The notes below the pieces were generated by a model. It was not told the DNA's origin, ran no database searches, and was given only the letters and a program-made list of their open reading frames with translations. Both the position numbers and the translations under genes were made by a program. Source: Prosthecomicrobium pneumaticum (GTDB taxonomy: Bacteria > Pseudomonadota > Alphaproteobacteria > Rhizobiales > Kaistiaceae). From it: a stretch of DNA of 64,000 bases. The DNA lies in the NCBI RefSeq assembly GCF_014199915.1, contig NZ_JACHOO010000001.1:672328-736327 (forward strand). Direction: 5' to 3'. This document shows positions 7,784 through 16,315 of this stretch, piece after piece (the stretch's first letter is position 1; each line of letters begins with the position of its first letter).

Positions 7784-8722
7784 CTAGAGCACGAGACCGG
7801 CTGCGCCGACAAGGCCCGCATTGCGGCCGAGCGCGGCGGCAACCACCGGCACATCGCGATAGGCGACCATCGCCCGCTCCGCGATGGTCGCCTCGATCGT
7901 CGCACGCATCAGGTCGAGTGCCTCGCCGACGCCGCCGCCGAGGATCAGCCGCTCCGGCGCATAGAGATGGAGAAGGTTGACGAGGCCGATGCCGAGCCAG
8001 ACGGCCTCGGCCTGCAGGAGACCGGCGGCGACCGGGTCGCCCGCGCGCGCCGCCTCCGCGACATGCCGGGCGGTCGGCGCGCCGCCCGCGGCCCGCGCGG
8101 CGATTGCCGGGGCTTCTCCCGCCTCCACGCGGCGTGCCGCCTCGCGGCCGAGCGCCGTGCCCGAGGCGAGCGCCTCCCAGCAGCCGAGCGCGCCGCAGGC
8201 GCAGCGCTCGCGGCCGGCGGCGATCGTCATGTGGCCGACCTCCGCGGCGAGGCCGCGGTGGCCGCGCAGCAGCCGCCCGTCGGCAATCACGCCGCCGCCG
8301 ATGCCGGTCGAGACGGTGACGAAGACGACCGAGCGGGTGCCCCGCCCGGCACCGAAGCGCCATTCGCCGAGGGCCGCGGCGTTGGCGTCGTTCTCGATCC
8401 GCACCGGCAGGCCGAGCCGCGCCTCGAGCCGCGCGGCGAGCGGCACGTCGCGCCAGCCGGCGAGCGTCGGCGGGGCGATCGCGATGCCCGCCTCGCCGTC
8501 GAGCGGCCCCGGCGCCCCGACGCCGAGGCCGACGGGCGCGATCTGCGGCCGCTCGGTCGCGACCCGGCCGACCAGCGCGACGATCTGGTCGATCACCGCG
8601 TCCGGCCCGGCGGCGGCCGCCGTCGCGGTGGCCGCGAAGGCGCTGACCGCGCCGGTCTCCTCGACGATCGCGGCGCGCAGCTCGGTGCCGCCGAGATCGA
8701 CGGCGAGCGCGGCGCGTGTCAC
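7784..8722 (-). CDS. ROK-family sugar kinase
   Basis: A 312-residue cytoplasmic kinase without any N-terminal HTH, so a kinase rather than a NagC/Mlc-type repressor. ATP-binding DLGGT lies at 9-13. The ROK signature follows (IENDANAAALGEWRFG, GIGGGVI), with the catalytic Asp in NDAN. The zinc motif C-x-C-G-x2-G-C-x-E (CACGALGCWE) is intact, and AEVGH supplies the zinc histidine. The start is GTG at 8722, overlapping the preceding stop as GTGA. Glucokinase or N-acylhexosamine kinase are the usual activities. In operon B it would phosphorylate the final free hexose of the pathway. Confidence 0.88.
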   Translation of the reverse strand: MTRAALAVDLGGTELRAAIVEETGAVSAFAATATAAAAGPDAVIDQIVALVGRVATERPQIAPVGLGVGAPGPLDGEAGIAIAPPTLAGWRDVPLAARLEARLGLPVRIENDANAAALGEWRFGAGRGTRSVVFVTVSTGIGGGVIADGRLLRGHRGLAAEVGHMTIAAGRERCACGALGCWEALASGTALGREAARRVEAGEAPAIAARAAGGAPTARHVAEAARAGDPVAAGLLQAEAVWLGIGLVNLLHLYAPERLILGGGVGEALDLMRATIEATIAERAMVAYRDVPVVAAALGRNAGLVGAAGLVL

Positions 8723-9447
8723 GGCAGCGCCTCCGGCATCGGCAGGCCGTGCAGCCAGGCGATGCGGCCGGCGAGATCGGGATCGGCGAAGGCGAGCGAG
8801 CCGAGTACGACGGTCTCGGCGCCGGCGGCGCGCAGCAGCGGCACGGTCTGCGCCCGGATGCCGCCATCGGCGGCGAGCCGGATCGCGCCCTCCCGTCCCG
8901 CGGCGGCGATCAGCCGGCGTGCCTCGACGAGCCGCGGACAGGCGGTGTCGGAGAGCCCCTGCCCCTTCACGCCGATCGCCGTGCCGAGGAGCGTGACGAA
9001 GGAGACCCGGTCGAGAAAGGGCACGATCGCCTCGACCGGCGTTTCGAGCCGCAGCACGATGCCGGCTGCCCGGCCCGCCTCCGCCACCGCATCGAGCGCC
9101 GCGTCGACCGCGGCGCCATTCTCGGCATGGATCGTGACCAGGTCGGCGCCGGCCTCGACGAACTGCCGCGCCTGCGCCGCGACGATGTCGCCCTCGACCA
9201 TCAGATGGACGTGCAGCGGCTTCGCCGTCAGTGCCCGGATGCGCGCGAGCTGATCGGGGAAGAACAGGAAGGACGGTGCGAAGCGGCCGTCCGCGACATC
9301 GACGTGATAGAGGTCGACGAAAGGCTCGGTGCGAAGGATGTCGCGTTCGAGATTGGCGAGATCGGCGGACCAGAGCGAGAACTCGCCGAGCAGGCGATCG
9401 CGCGGCAGGGTGTCCAGCCAGTCGGCGGCGGGGTGGTTGGCGCTCAT
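8719..9447 (-). CDS. Ribulose-phosphate 3-epimerase-like TIM-barrel protein
   Basis: A 242-residue TIM barrel of the RPE/allulose-phosphate epimerase family. Family residues are visible in YHVDVADGRFAPSF (His and Asp for metal and catalysis), PLHVHLMV and AADGGIRAQT. The usual VNPGFGGQ loop is replaced by LLGTAIGVKGQGLS, so phosphate binding or substrate may differ from standard RPE. It overlaps the ROK gene by four bases downstream and the hydrolase gene by four upstream. A 3-epimerase acting on a ketose phosphate is the likely role; true pentose-phosphate RPE is less likely given the context and altered loop. Confidence 0.78.
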   Translation of the reverse strand: MSANHPAADWLDTLPRDRLLGEFSLWSADLANLERDILRTEPFVDLYHVDVADGRFAPSFLFFPDQLARIRALTAKPLHVHLMVEGDIVAAQARQFVEAGADLVTIHAENGAAVDAALDAVAEAGRAAGIVLRLETPVEAIVPFLDRVSFVTLLGTAIGVKGQGLSDTACPRLVEARRLIAAAGREGAIRLAADGGIRAQTVPLLRAAGAETVVLGSLAFADPDLAGRIAWLHGLPMPEALP

Positions 9448-10280
9448 GGCCGAGGCTCTTCGGTTACGGGGCGAAGGGGAAGCGTAGCGGCGAGGAAATC
9501 AGCGACCGCGGCGCGGAATTCGTCGCGATGGCGGGCGCGGTCGGTCGCCTTGGGCGCGATCTCGACGAGGCGCGCCCGTGGCAGCGTCGCGGCGAGAGCG
9601 CGCGCGAAGGCGACCGGGTGGGCATGGTCGACGCCATGACCGATGACGAGCGTCGGCACGTCGAGCGCTCTGGCCTCGGCCTCGGTGACGCCCGGACCGT
9701 CGGCGGCGATGTCGGCGAGCAGCTCCGCCGTCAGCGGCGGGTCCGGCCGGCCGAAGAAGCCGAGCAGCGAGGCGAGATTGTCGGGCGCGTCGCGGGAGAG
9801 CATGGCGGCGCAATCCGACGCGGCGAAGCGCGCTCGGGCGGCGTCCGGCGGCAAGGCACGGAGCGCCGCGGCGACCTCGGCATAGGGCCGCATATTGTCG
9901 GGTGCCGGCGCGAACAGCCAGGCCGGCCGGGCGAGCACGAGCGCCGCGACCCGGTCGGGATGGCGCGCGCCGATCGAAAGGGCGATCGCCGCGCCCATCG
10001 AAATGCCGCCGAGCGCGAACCGATCGAGGCCGAGCGCATCCGCCGCGGCGAGCACATCGTCCGCGAACAGGCCGATCGTGAAGGGCCGCACGTCTCCGGC
10101 CGTCGAGCCGCCATGGCCGCGACATTCGATGGTGATGCGGCGGAGCCCCGCCATTTCGGCGACATTGTCGGCGACCTGGGCGGCATCGCCGCCGAGCCCG
10201 TGCTGGAAGAGGACGGGGAAGCCCTCGCCCGCCTCGACGATCCGCAGCCGCGCGCCGTCGCGCCGGAGAAAGCCGGTCAT
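9444..10280 (-). CDS. Alpha/beta-fold hydrolase
   Basis: A 278-residue hydrolase. The oxyanion segment is FQHGLGGD near 26-33, the nucleophile elbow is GISMG (serine near residue 94), and a C-terminal His (RARHRDEF near 258) can complete the triad with an acid after strand 6 (GHGVDHAHP). No signal peptide is present, so it is cytoplasmic. It sits mid-operon, overlapping its neighbours by four bases on each side. It may open a lactone or remove an acyl group from a sugar, but the substrate is not evident. The ATG at 10280 was chosen because the longer frame upstream is antisense to the TIM-barrel gene. Confidence 0.8.
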   Translation of the reverse strand: MTGFLRRDGARLRIVEAGEGFPVLFQHGLGGDAAQVADNVAEMAGLRRITIECRGHGGSTAGDVRPFTIGLFADDVLAAADALGLDRFALGGISMGAAIALSIGARHPDRVAALVLARPAWLFAPAPDNMRPYAEVAAALRALPPDAARARFAASDCAAMLSRDAPDNLASLLGFFGRPDPPLTAELLADIAADGPGVTEAEARALDVPTLVIGHGVDHAHPVAFARALAATLPRARLVEIAPKATDRARHRDEFRAAVADFLAATLPLRPVTEEPRP

Positions 10281-11101
10281 TGCCTCACGAGACCGCGGAG
10301 GAAGGACGCGACGCCCGGCGCCTCCTCGGCCGAGAGGCCGTGCGTGACGAGCGGCCCGTCGAAGCCGGCGGCGCCAAGTCGGGCGATGAGATCGGGGAAG
10401 TCGACCACCCCCGTTCCGGCCGTCACGAAGGCGCCGTCGGCAGCGCGGTCCTTGGCATGGGCGAGCGCGATATGGGGGCCGAGCGCATCGACCGCCGCGG
10501 CGACGATCGCCCGTGCCTCGGCCGGCGTCGCCCGTTCGAAGAGATTGGCCGGGTCGAGCACGATGCGGATCGCCGGCGAGCCGATCGCACCGATGAGCCG
10601 GAGCGCATCGGCGGCCGAGGTGACGACGTTCGCCTGTTCCGGCTCGATGCCGAGCGCCACGCCGTGCCGCTCGGCGAGCGCAGACGCCTTCTCCATCTCG
10701 GCGAGCAGGTCGGACCAGGCCTCGGGCGTCGCATTGTCGGGATGGTGCCGCCACATGTCGGCGGCGTCGCGCGTGCCGGTGCACAGCGTGACGAGCGGCA
10801 CGCCGAGATCGGCGGCCGCGGCGAGCATGCCGCCGAGCCGGGCGAGCCCGCTCGTCCGCACCACCGGGTCGGGATGGATCATGTTGTAGGTCGCCGACAG
10901 CGCGGCGATCGCGACGCCCGTCCGGCGCGAGGCGAGCCGGATCGCGGCCAGCGCCTCGTCCGGGATCGCCTCCGGCAGCGAGGCGAGCCCGGCGCAGCTC
11001 ATGTTGAACTGCACGCAGTCATAGCCGGCTGCCTTCGCGGCCGAGAGGACCGTCTCCGGGTCCGAGCCCGGGAAGGTCTTGGCGAAGATGCCGACCCGCA
11101 T
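10277..11101 (-). CDS. Sugar phosphate isomerase/epimerase-type TIM barrel
   Basis: A 274-residue xylose-isomerase-like TIM barrel (AP-endonuclease family 2 fold). Probable metal ligands are in LGIEPEQAN (Glu), IVLDPANLFE (Asp) and ALAHAKDRA (His/Asp). Such proteins are epimerases, isomerases, inosose dehydratase-like lyases or 3-keto-glycoside eliminases. Its stop overlaps the hydrolase start (10277-10280), and its ATG shares one base with the stop of the Gfo/Idh gene (11101), so it is tightly coupled to an oxidoreductase. The pairing with a Gfo/Idh enzyme is typical of 3-keto-sugar or inositol-like pathways. Confidence 0.82.
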   Translation of the reverse strand: MRVGIFAKTFPGSDPETVLSAAKAAGYDCVQFNMSCAGLASLPEAIPDEALAAIRLASRRTGVAIAALSATYNMIHPDPVVRTSGLARLGGMLAAAADLGVPLVTLCTGTRDAADMWRHHPDNATPEAWSDLLAEMEKASALAERHGVALGIEPEQANVVTSAADALRLIGAIGSPAIRIVLDPANLFERATPAEARAIVAAAVDALGPHIALAHAKDRAADGAFVTAGTGVVDFPDLIARLGAAGFDGPLVTHGLSAEEAPGVASFLRGLVRQ

Positions 11102-12177
11102 CACACCGCCCCTTCGAAGTCGGCGACGCCGACCGCCTCGCCGGTCTTCACCGAACGGGCGATCGCCGCCATCGCGCGGACCGAGGCGAGCCCGTCCTCG
11201 ATGTCGGCGCCGCGCATCGGCGCTCCGGCGAGGATCGTGTCGGCGAAGCCCTCCAGCTGGCGACGGAAGAAATGTCCGTCCGCCCCGAGCGGGCGCCGAT
11301 AGGCCGCCTCGCGCTCGGAGAATATCTCGACATCGCTCGATCGGTAGTACCACGGGTTGTAGGTCCGGGCGACGACGCTGCCGTGCTCACCATAGAGCTG
11401 GAAGCCTTCGAACCAGTCCATCCGCACCGCGACCGTCAGGTCGAGATGGCCGAGCACGCCGTTCCGGAAGCCCGTTTCGACGAACCAGCAATAGGCGCCG
11501 AAGCGCTCGGAGAGCCGCGCCCGCACCCAGTCGATCTCGCCGCAGAGGAAGCGGGCGGTGTCGACGAGATGGCTGCCATGGGCGAGCATGTAATAGCGCG
11601 CCCGGTCGGCCTTCGGATCGCCCTCGGGCTTCTTCGCGCTCTTCGAGACGACCGGCAGCGGCTGCACGGCATCGGTCATCGTGTAGCGATGCGTGCTGTC
11701 GCAATACCAGGCCTTCAAGGCCAGCAATTCGCCGATCTCGTCGTCGATGAAGGCGCGCGTCGCCTCGAGCCCGGGATCGAAGCGCTTCATGTGGCCGACC
11801 TGCAGGACGAGCCCGGTCCGCCGCACCGCTTCGCGCAGCCGCAGCACCTCGGCGACGTCGACACCGAGCGGCTTTTCGCACAGCACGTGCTTGCCCGCCT
11901 CGATCGCCTTCAGCGCCATCGGCACGTGGAAGGCGTCGGAAACCGCGATGATCACCGCCTCGACATCGGGGTCGGCGAGCATCGTGTCGTAATCGGAATA
12001 GCGTCGCGCCGGCTCATAGGTCGCCGCCATCCGGGCGAGCAGGTCCGGCGCCGCGTCGCATAGGGCGAACAGTTCGGCGTTGCGCGCCTTCACGCAGGCC
12101 TCGAGATGCGCGAACTGCGCGATCGGACCCGCCCCCAGCACGCCGACGCGCAGCCGCCGTGCATCCTTCTTCACCAT
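11101..12177 (-). CDS. Gfo/Idh/MocA-family oxidoreductase
   Basis: A 358-residue NAD(P)-dependent dehydrogenase. The Rossmann motif GVLGAGPIAQ is at 12-21 and the catalytic-lysine motif EKPLG near 100-104. The C-terminal alpha/beta domain follows (from about 130), with MLAHGSHLVDTARFL carrying the family His/Asp. The family oxidises a ring hydroxyl of sugars or inositols, often at C3. It lies between two TIM-barrel genes in operon B. The start at 12177 has GAGG seven bases upstream. A second member of the family at 16316-17464 diverges from the operon and may catalyse the reverse or a later step. Confidence 0.9.
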   Translation of the reverse strand: MVKKDARRLRVGVLGAGPIAQFAHLEACVKARNAELFALCDAAPDLLARMAATYEPARRYSDYDTMLADPDVEAVIIAVSDAFHVPMALKAIEAGKHVLCEKPLGVDVAEVLRLREAVRRTGLVLQVGHMKRFDPGLEATRAFIDDEIGELLALKAWYCDSTHRYTMTDAVQPLPVVSKSAKKPEGDPKADRARYYMLAHGSHLVDTARFLCGEIDWVRARLSERFGAYCWFVETGFRNGVLGHLDLTVAVRMDWFEGFQLYGEHGSVVARTYNPWYYRSSDVEIFSEREAAYRRPLGADGHFFRRQLEGFADTILAGAPMRGADIEDGLASVRAMAAIARSVKTGEAVGVADFEGAV

Positions 12178-12193
12178 TCTTCGACCTCTCGTC

Positions 12194-13021
12194 TCAGGCG
12201 CCGAGCGCCCGCATCGTCTGCCGGTTCTTCGCCACCGCTGCCGCAGGGTCGGCGGCCGCCTCGTCGGATTCCTCCTCGAGCACCAGCCAGCCGGTGAAGG
12301 CCGGCGCCGCCGCCACCGAGGCGATCACCGCCGGCGTGTCGCAGACGCCGGCGCCGAGCATCGCCCAGTCGCCCGCGGCGTCGACATCCTTCAGGTGCAG
12401 ATAGCGGATCCGGTCGCGATAGGTGGCGAGGGTGTCGAGGATATCCTGGCCGCCGCGCAGGATGTGGCCGGTGTCCGGCACCCAGCCGACGAGCGCGTCG
12501 AGCCGCGCGAACAGCGCGTCGTAATCGGCGCGGTCGAAGAGGAGCGTGTCGTGATGCGAGCTCGGATGCACCGCGACGCCGATGCCGGCCTTCGCGCCCC
12601 GCGCCGCGGCGGCATTGTAGAAGCGGGCGGCGGCCTCGAACTTCTCCTCCCGCGCGCCCGGCGACATCACGGTCGCGCTGCCGAGCGACAGCAGTGCGCC
12701 GGGAAAGCCTTCGAGGAAGCCGAGCCAGCGGTCGACCGACGCGAGATCGGCATCGCGTGCGTCCGGCTCGGTGAAGCCGCTCGCGCTGCCGGCGGCGAAG
12801 GCGACGAGCGTGAGCCCGCGGGCGCCGAGCGCGCGGGCGAAATCGGCCGGCCGTCCGGCATAGTCGCCGATCATCGTGTTGGTGATCTCGATGCCGGCAT
12901 AGCCGGCGGCGGCGATCGCATCGAGGAGATCGTCCGGCCCGCCGGTGAAGCCGGGTCCGAGCATTTCCCAGGTGTAGGTCTGGCAGCCGACCTTCAGGCC
13001 GGCCGGGGTCTGCGCGCTCAT
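12194..13021 (-). CDS. Sugar phosphate isomerase/epimerase-type TIM barrel
   Basis: A 275-residue xylose-isomerase-like TIM barrel, only distantly like the one at 10277-11101. Metal-site candidates are GVAVHPSSHHDT, WVPDTGHILRGG (Asp/His), YLHLKDVD (His) and LVLEEESDE (Glu), the typical E-D-H-E arrangement. It begins with a start overlapping the permease stop by four bases (13018-13021), so it is the first enzyme after the transporter genes. Candidate roles are 3-keto-glycoside beta-elimination or hydrolysis, epimerisation, or an inosose-type dehydration; none can be fixed by sequence alone. Confidence 0.82.
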   Translation of the reverse strand: MSAQTPAGLKVGCQTYTWEMLGPGFTGGPDDLLDAIAAAGYAGIEITNTMIGDYAGRPADFARALGARGLTLVAFAAGSASGFTEPDARDADLASVDRWLGFLEGFPGALLSLGSATVMSPGAREEKFEAAARFYNAAAARGAKAGIGVAVHPSSHHDTLLFDRADYDALFARLDALVGWVPDTGHILRGGQDILDTLATYRDRIRYLHLKDVDAAGDWAMLGAGVCDTPAVIASVAAAPAFTGWLVLEEESDEAAADPAAAVAKNRQTMRALGA

Positions 13022-13854
13022 TCCTTGACGGCTCCGAGGGTGAGGCTTTCGATGATGTGACGCTGGAAGAACAGTACCAGCAGGATGAGCGGCACCGTGA
13101 CGACGACCGAGGCCGCGGCGATATCGCCCCAAGGCACGTAATAGAGATTGGTGAAGTTGGCGATGCCGACCGGCACCGTCTGCCGGCTTATACTGGACGT
13201 GAAGGCGAGCGCGAACATGAACTCGTTCCAGGCCGCGATGAAGGCGAGCAGGCCCGTTGTGACGAGCGAGGGGAGCGACATCGGCAGGATGATCCGCACG
13301 AGCAGGCCGATCGGACCGCAGCCGTCGATCCACGCCGCCTCGTCGATCTCGCGCGGCAGCGTGTCGAAATAACCGAACAGCACCCAGGTGACGAGCGGTA
13401 CGCCGAGCGCGACATAGGTGATGACAAGGCCGCGATAGGTGTCGAGCAGGCCCCAGTCGGAGGCGATCAGATAGAGCGGCCCGACGATCGCGATCTGCGG
13501 GAACATCGACACCGACAGGATGAGCCCGAGTATGCCGAACCGACCCTTCACCTCGAGCCGCGACAGCGCGAAGGCGGCCATCGCGCCGATCGCGAGGCAG
13601 ACGAACGTCGTCAGGCCGGCGACGACGAGCGAGTTCCACAGATAGCGGTGGAAGCTCTTGGCGACGAAGATGTTCGCGTAATGCTCGAGGGTCGGCGGCG
13701 ATGGCAGGAAGGTCGGCGTCGGCTGGGTGAGCGCGGCGTCGTACTGGAACGAGGTCGAGAACTGCCAGAGGAACGGCCCGGCCGACCAGGCGAAGATGAG
13801 CAAGCCGCCGGCATAGACGAGCAGGCTGCGGAGCGTGCTGCGGGAGCCGGTCAT
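13018..13854 (-). CDS. Carbohydrate ABC transporter permease, MalG type
   Basis: A 278-residue inner-membrane permease with about six membrane segments, the first at 10-30. The EAA loop is EAAWIDGCGP followed by IILPMSLPS, and the C-terminus ends LTLGAVKE as in MalG-like proteins. It overlaps the MalF-type gene by four bases upstream and the TIM-barrel gene by four downstream. It forms the channel for the binding protein at 14783-16120. Operon B has no ATPase gene. Confidence 0.9.
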   Translation of the reverse strand: MTGSRSTLRSLLVYAGGLLIFAWSAGPFLWQFSTSFQYDAALTQPTPTFLPSPPTLEHYANIFVAKSFHRYLWNSLVVAGLTTFVCLAIGAMAAFALSRLEVKGRFGILGLILSVSMFPQIAIVGPLYLIASDWGLLDTYRGLVITYVALGVPLVTWVLFGYFDTLPREIDEAAWIDGCGPIGLLVRIILPMSLPSLVTTGLLAFIAAWNEFMFALAFTSSISRQTVPVGIANFTNLYYVPWGDIAAASVVVTVPLILLVLFFQRHIIESLTLGAVKE

Positions 13855-14783
13855 CGGGCGCTCCGCATCTTGCGCATGATGAAATAGCCGAAGCCCGCCG
13901 CGATCAGCGCCTCGGTGACGAACATTGCCGTCGACAGGGCCGATCCGTAGCCGAACTGCAGCGTCGAGAAGAGGATCTTGTAGCTGAAGGTCGACAGCGT
14001 CTCGGTCGAGTCCGCCGGTCCGCCACCGGTCAGCACATAGACGAGGTCGAAGACGCGGAAGGCGTCGAGGGCGCGGAACATGCCGGCGATCAAGAGCGTC
14101 GGCATCAGAAGCGGCAGCCGGACGTTCCAGAAGGTCGACCAAGCCCCCGCCCCGTCGATCCGCGCTGCCTCGATCAGCGATTTCGGCACGGTCTGCAGAC
14201 CCGCGAGCAGGAGCAGCGCCATGAAGGGCGTCGTCTTCCAGACATCGGCGATGATGATCGTCGCCATCGCATTGTCGATCGAGCCGTACCAGTTGACGTT
14301 CTGGTCGATCAGACCGACCGAGCGGAGCAGATAATTGACGAGGCCGTACTGGCCGTCGAACAGCCAGCCGAACATCTTCGAGGTGACGACGGTCGGCATC
14401 GCCCAGGGCACCAGCATCGCCGCACGGATCATGCCGCGGCCGGTGAAATGCTCGAACAGCAGGAGCGCCATGGCGAGGCCGATCAGCGTCTCGGCGAGCG
14501 TCGAGACGAAGGTGAAGAAGACGGTGTGGCGCCAGGCGTTCCAGAACAGCGGATCGGCGATCAGCGCCTCGTAATTGCGAAGGCCGATGAAATCGTGCTC
14601 CTGCGTCACCAGCGAGGTGTTGGTGAGCGACAGCCGCAGCCCTTCGAAGATCGGATAGACGGACACGGCGCCGAGCGACACGGCGACGGGAAGCAGCAGC
14701 AGCCAGGGCGTCAGGCGCGACGCCAGACGGCCGGTCCCCTTGCGGGGGCCGGCCTGTTCGCCGAGACGGGCGGTCGCAGCCAT
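13851..14783 (-). CDS. Carbohydrate ABC transporter permease, MalF type
   Basis: A 310-residue permease. After a basic N-terminus (1-24) the first membrane segment runs about 25-47 (LLLLPVAVSLGAVSVYPIF). The EAA loop is EAARIDGAGAW with LPLLMPTL after it, and VLTGGGPADST is the usual MalF motif. The ATG at 14783 shares one base with the stop of the binding protein. It pairs with the permease at 13018-13854; sugar uptake is inferred from the family and the enzymes in the operon. Confidence 0.9.
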   Translation of the reverse strand: MAATARLGEQAGPRKGTGRLASRLTPWLLLLPVAVSLGAVSVYPIFEGLRLSLTNTSLVTQEHDFIGLRNYEALIADPLFWNAWRHTVFFTFVSTLAETLIGLAMALLLFEHFTGRGMIRAAMLVPWAMPTVVTSKMFGWLFDGQYGLVNYLLRSVGLIDQNVNWYGSIDNAMATIIIADVWKTTPFMALLLLAGLQTVPKSLIEAARIDGAGAWSTFWNVRLPLLMPTLLIAGMFRALDAFRVFDLVYVLTGGGPADSTETLSTFSYKILFSTLQFGYGSALSTAMFVTEALIAAGFGYFIMRKMRSAR

Positions 14784-16120
14784 CAGCCGCCGACGACCGA
14801 GCTGATCTTCTGGTTGGCGGCCTCGAGCTCCGCCTTCACATTGCCGGTCGCGAGGGCGCGGGAGACGCCGGACTGGATGGCGAGCGTCACCTGCGCATAT
14901 TTCGGCGTAACCGGACGCGGCGTCGCGCCGGTGAAGACCGGCTTCAGCTGCTTCATGAAGGGCTGCTCGGCGCCGAGCTTCTGGTCGTCGAACACGGCCG
15001 GTCGCGTCGGCGCGATGCCGAGCTGCAGCGCGAAGTGGAGCTGGATCTCCGGCGAGGACATCCAGGTCAGGAAATCGATCGCCGCCTCGCGGTTCTTGGT
15101 CGCGGCGTTGACGCCGTACTGATAGCCCCCGAGGCACGCGGCGCTCGAGCCGCCCGCGAAATGCGGCAGCGGCACGACGCCGACCTTGTCGACGACCTGG
15201 GAGGCCTTCGGGTCCTGCGCGATCGAATAGACATAGGACCAGTTGCGCAGAAAGGCCGCCTCGCCGCCGGTGAAGGGCGCGCGCGACGGCTCCTCGTCCC
15301 AGCTCAGCACGTCGGACGGGCTGATCTTGTGGGTGTTGATCGTGTCGTGGAGGAACTGGATCGCCTCGACCGCCTTCGCATCCGCGAGCGTGCCGGACTT
15401 GCCGTCGGCGGAAAGGATCGAGCCGCCATTCGAGGCGATCACCTCGACCGCGTCGCAGACCAGCACCTCGGCCTGCTTGCCCTGCCAGAGATAGCCGAAC
15501 TTCGCCTTGCCGCCCTCCTGCAGCGCCTTCGCCGTCGCGACGAGCTCGTCCCAGGTGGTCGGCGGCTTGGCGCCGGCCGTCTCGAGCAGGTCCTTGCGAT
15601 AATAGAGCATGCCCGAATCGACGAACCAGGGCAGCGCCGTCAGCTTGCCGTCATAGGTGCAGGCGGCCACCGTGCCGGGGAAATAGGCGGCCCGCGCCTC
15701 GGCGTTGAAATACTCGTCGAGCGGCAGCGCCCAGCCGGCGCCGGCGAACTCGGCGATCCAGACGACGTCCTGCGTGAAAACGTCCGGCGTGCCGCTCTTG
15801 CGGGCGAGCTGCTGTACCAGCGCCTGGTGCACCTCGGTCGAGGCGCTCGGCGGCGGCAGCTCGACATAGGTGACGTGCACCTTCGACTGCGCCTGATTGT
15901 ACATCTCGACGACGTCGCCGACCGTCTGCTTGCCGAAAAACTTCGCGCTCGCGAAGGTGATCTCGGTGCGCGACTGGGCGCGCGCCCGCGGCACGCCGAG
16001 CGCCGCGGCGCCGACGGCCATGCCCGCCCCGGCCATGAACTGGCGGCGGCCGACCATCAGGCGCGATGCGGCCTTCGGCCGTTGCGGTGACGGAGTCGTC
16101 TTGTTGGTGTCCTCGGACAT
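14783..16120 (-). CDS. Sugar ABC transporter substrate-binding protein with Tat signal
   Basis: A 445-residue family 1 solute-binding protein. A twin-arginine motif (GRRQFMAGAG, residues 24-33) precedes a hydrophobic stretch ending in PRARAQ near residue 49, so export is probably by Tat in folded form. The mature part begins SRTEITFASAKFFG. It is the first gene of operon B, behind the promoter at 16160-16197. The binding pocket cannot be assigned; the downstream enzymes suggest a hexose derivative or glycoside. Confidence 0.9.
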   Translation of the reverse strand: MSEDTNKTTPSPQRPKAASRLMVGRRQFMAGAGMAVGAAALGVPRARAQSRTEITFASAKFFGKQTVGDVVEMYNQAQSKVHVTYVELPPPSASTEVHQALVQQLARKSGTPDVFTQDVVWIAEFAGAGWALPLDEYFNAEARAAYFPGTVAACTYDGKLTALPWFVDSGMLYYRKDLLETAGAKPPTTWDELVATAKALQEGGKAKFGYLWQGKQAEVLVCDAVEVIASNGGSILSADGKSGTLADAKAVEAIQFLHDTINTHKISPSDVLSWDEEPSRAPFTGGEAAFLRNWSYVYSIAQDPKASQVVDKVGVVPLPHFAGGSSAACLGGYQYGVNAATKNREAAIDFLTWMSSPEIQLHFALQLGIAPTRPAVFDDQKLGAEQPFMKQLKPVFTGATPRPVTPKYAQVTLAIQSGVSRALATGNVKAELEAANQKISSVVGG

Positions 16121-16159
16121 GGTCTTCCTCCTCCACGGCGGCCGATCCGCCTATTCTTG

Positions 16160-16197
16160 TTTGCGCCCATGTTTGCCGCATCTCGCCGATTGGTCAA
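16160..16197 (-). promoter_or_regulatory. Promoter of operon B with phased GTTTGC repeats
   Basis: On the minus strand TTGACC (16192-16197) and AAACAT (16169-16174) are 17 bases apart, a possible sigma70 pair about 50 bases before the binding-protein gene. GTTTGC occurs twice on the plus strand at 16160-16165 and 16171-16176, eleven bases apart. Related GCAAAAC and GCGAAAAC stretches follow at 16197-16215, between the two divergent genes. Repeats on one helix face are typical for DeoR-type repressors; the regulator at 6959-7774 is the likely binder. Confidence 0.45.
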
Positions 16198-16315
16198 GCA
16201 AAACGTGCGAAAACATGCATGAAGCGGCATCGGAGGGACTTGAGATCAGCGGCGCCTTGGCGCAAAACTGCGGCAAGGCCGCCGCGAAGCACGGCCGTCG
16301 GGAGGAGTTCGCCCC

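Noticed and set aside
7784-8722. ROK protein as NagC/Mlc-type repressor
   Set aside because: No N-terminal helix-turn-helix; the kinase motifs and zinc site are complete.
3117-9253. Very long plus-strand frames opposite operon A and B (777 and 1281 residues)
   Set aside because: They lie antisense to well-supported genes, are rich in Arg/Gly/Asp/His as expected for GC-rich shadow frames, and match no family.
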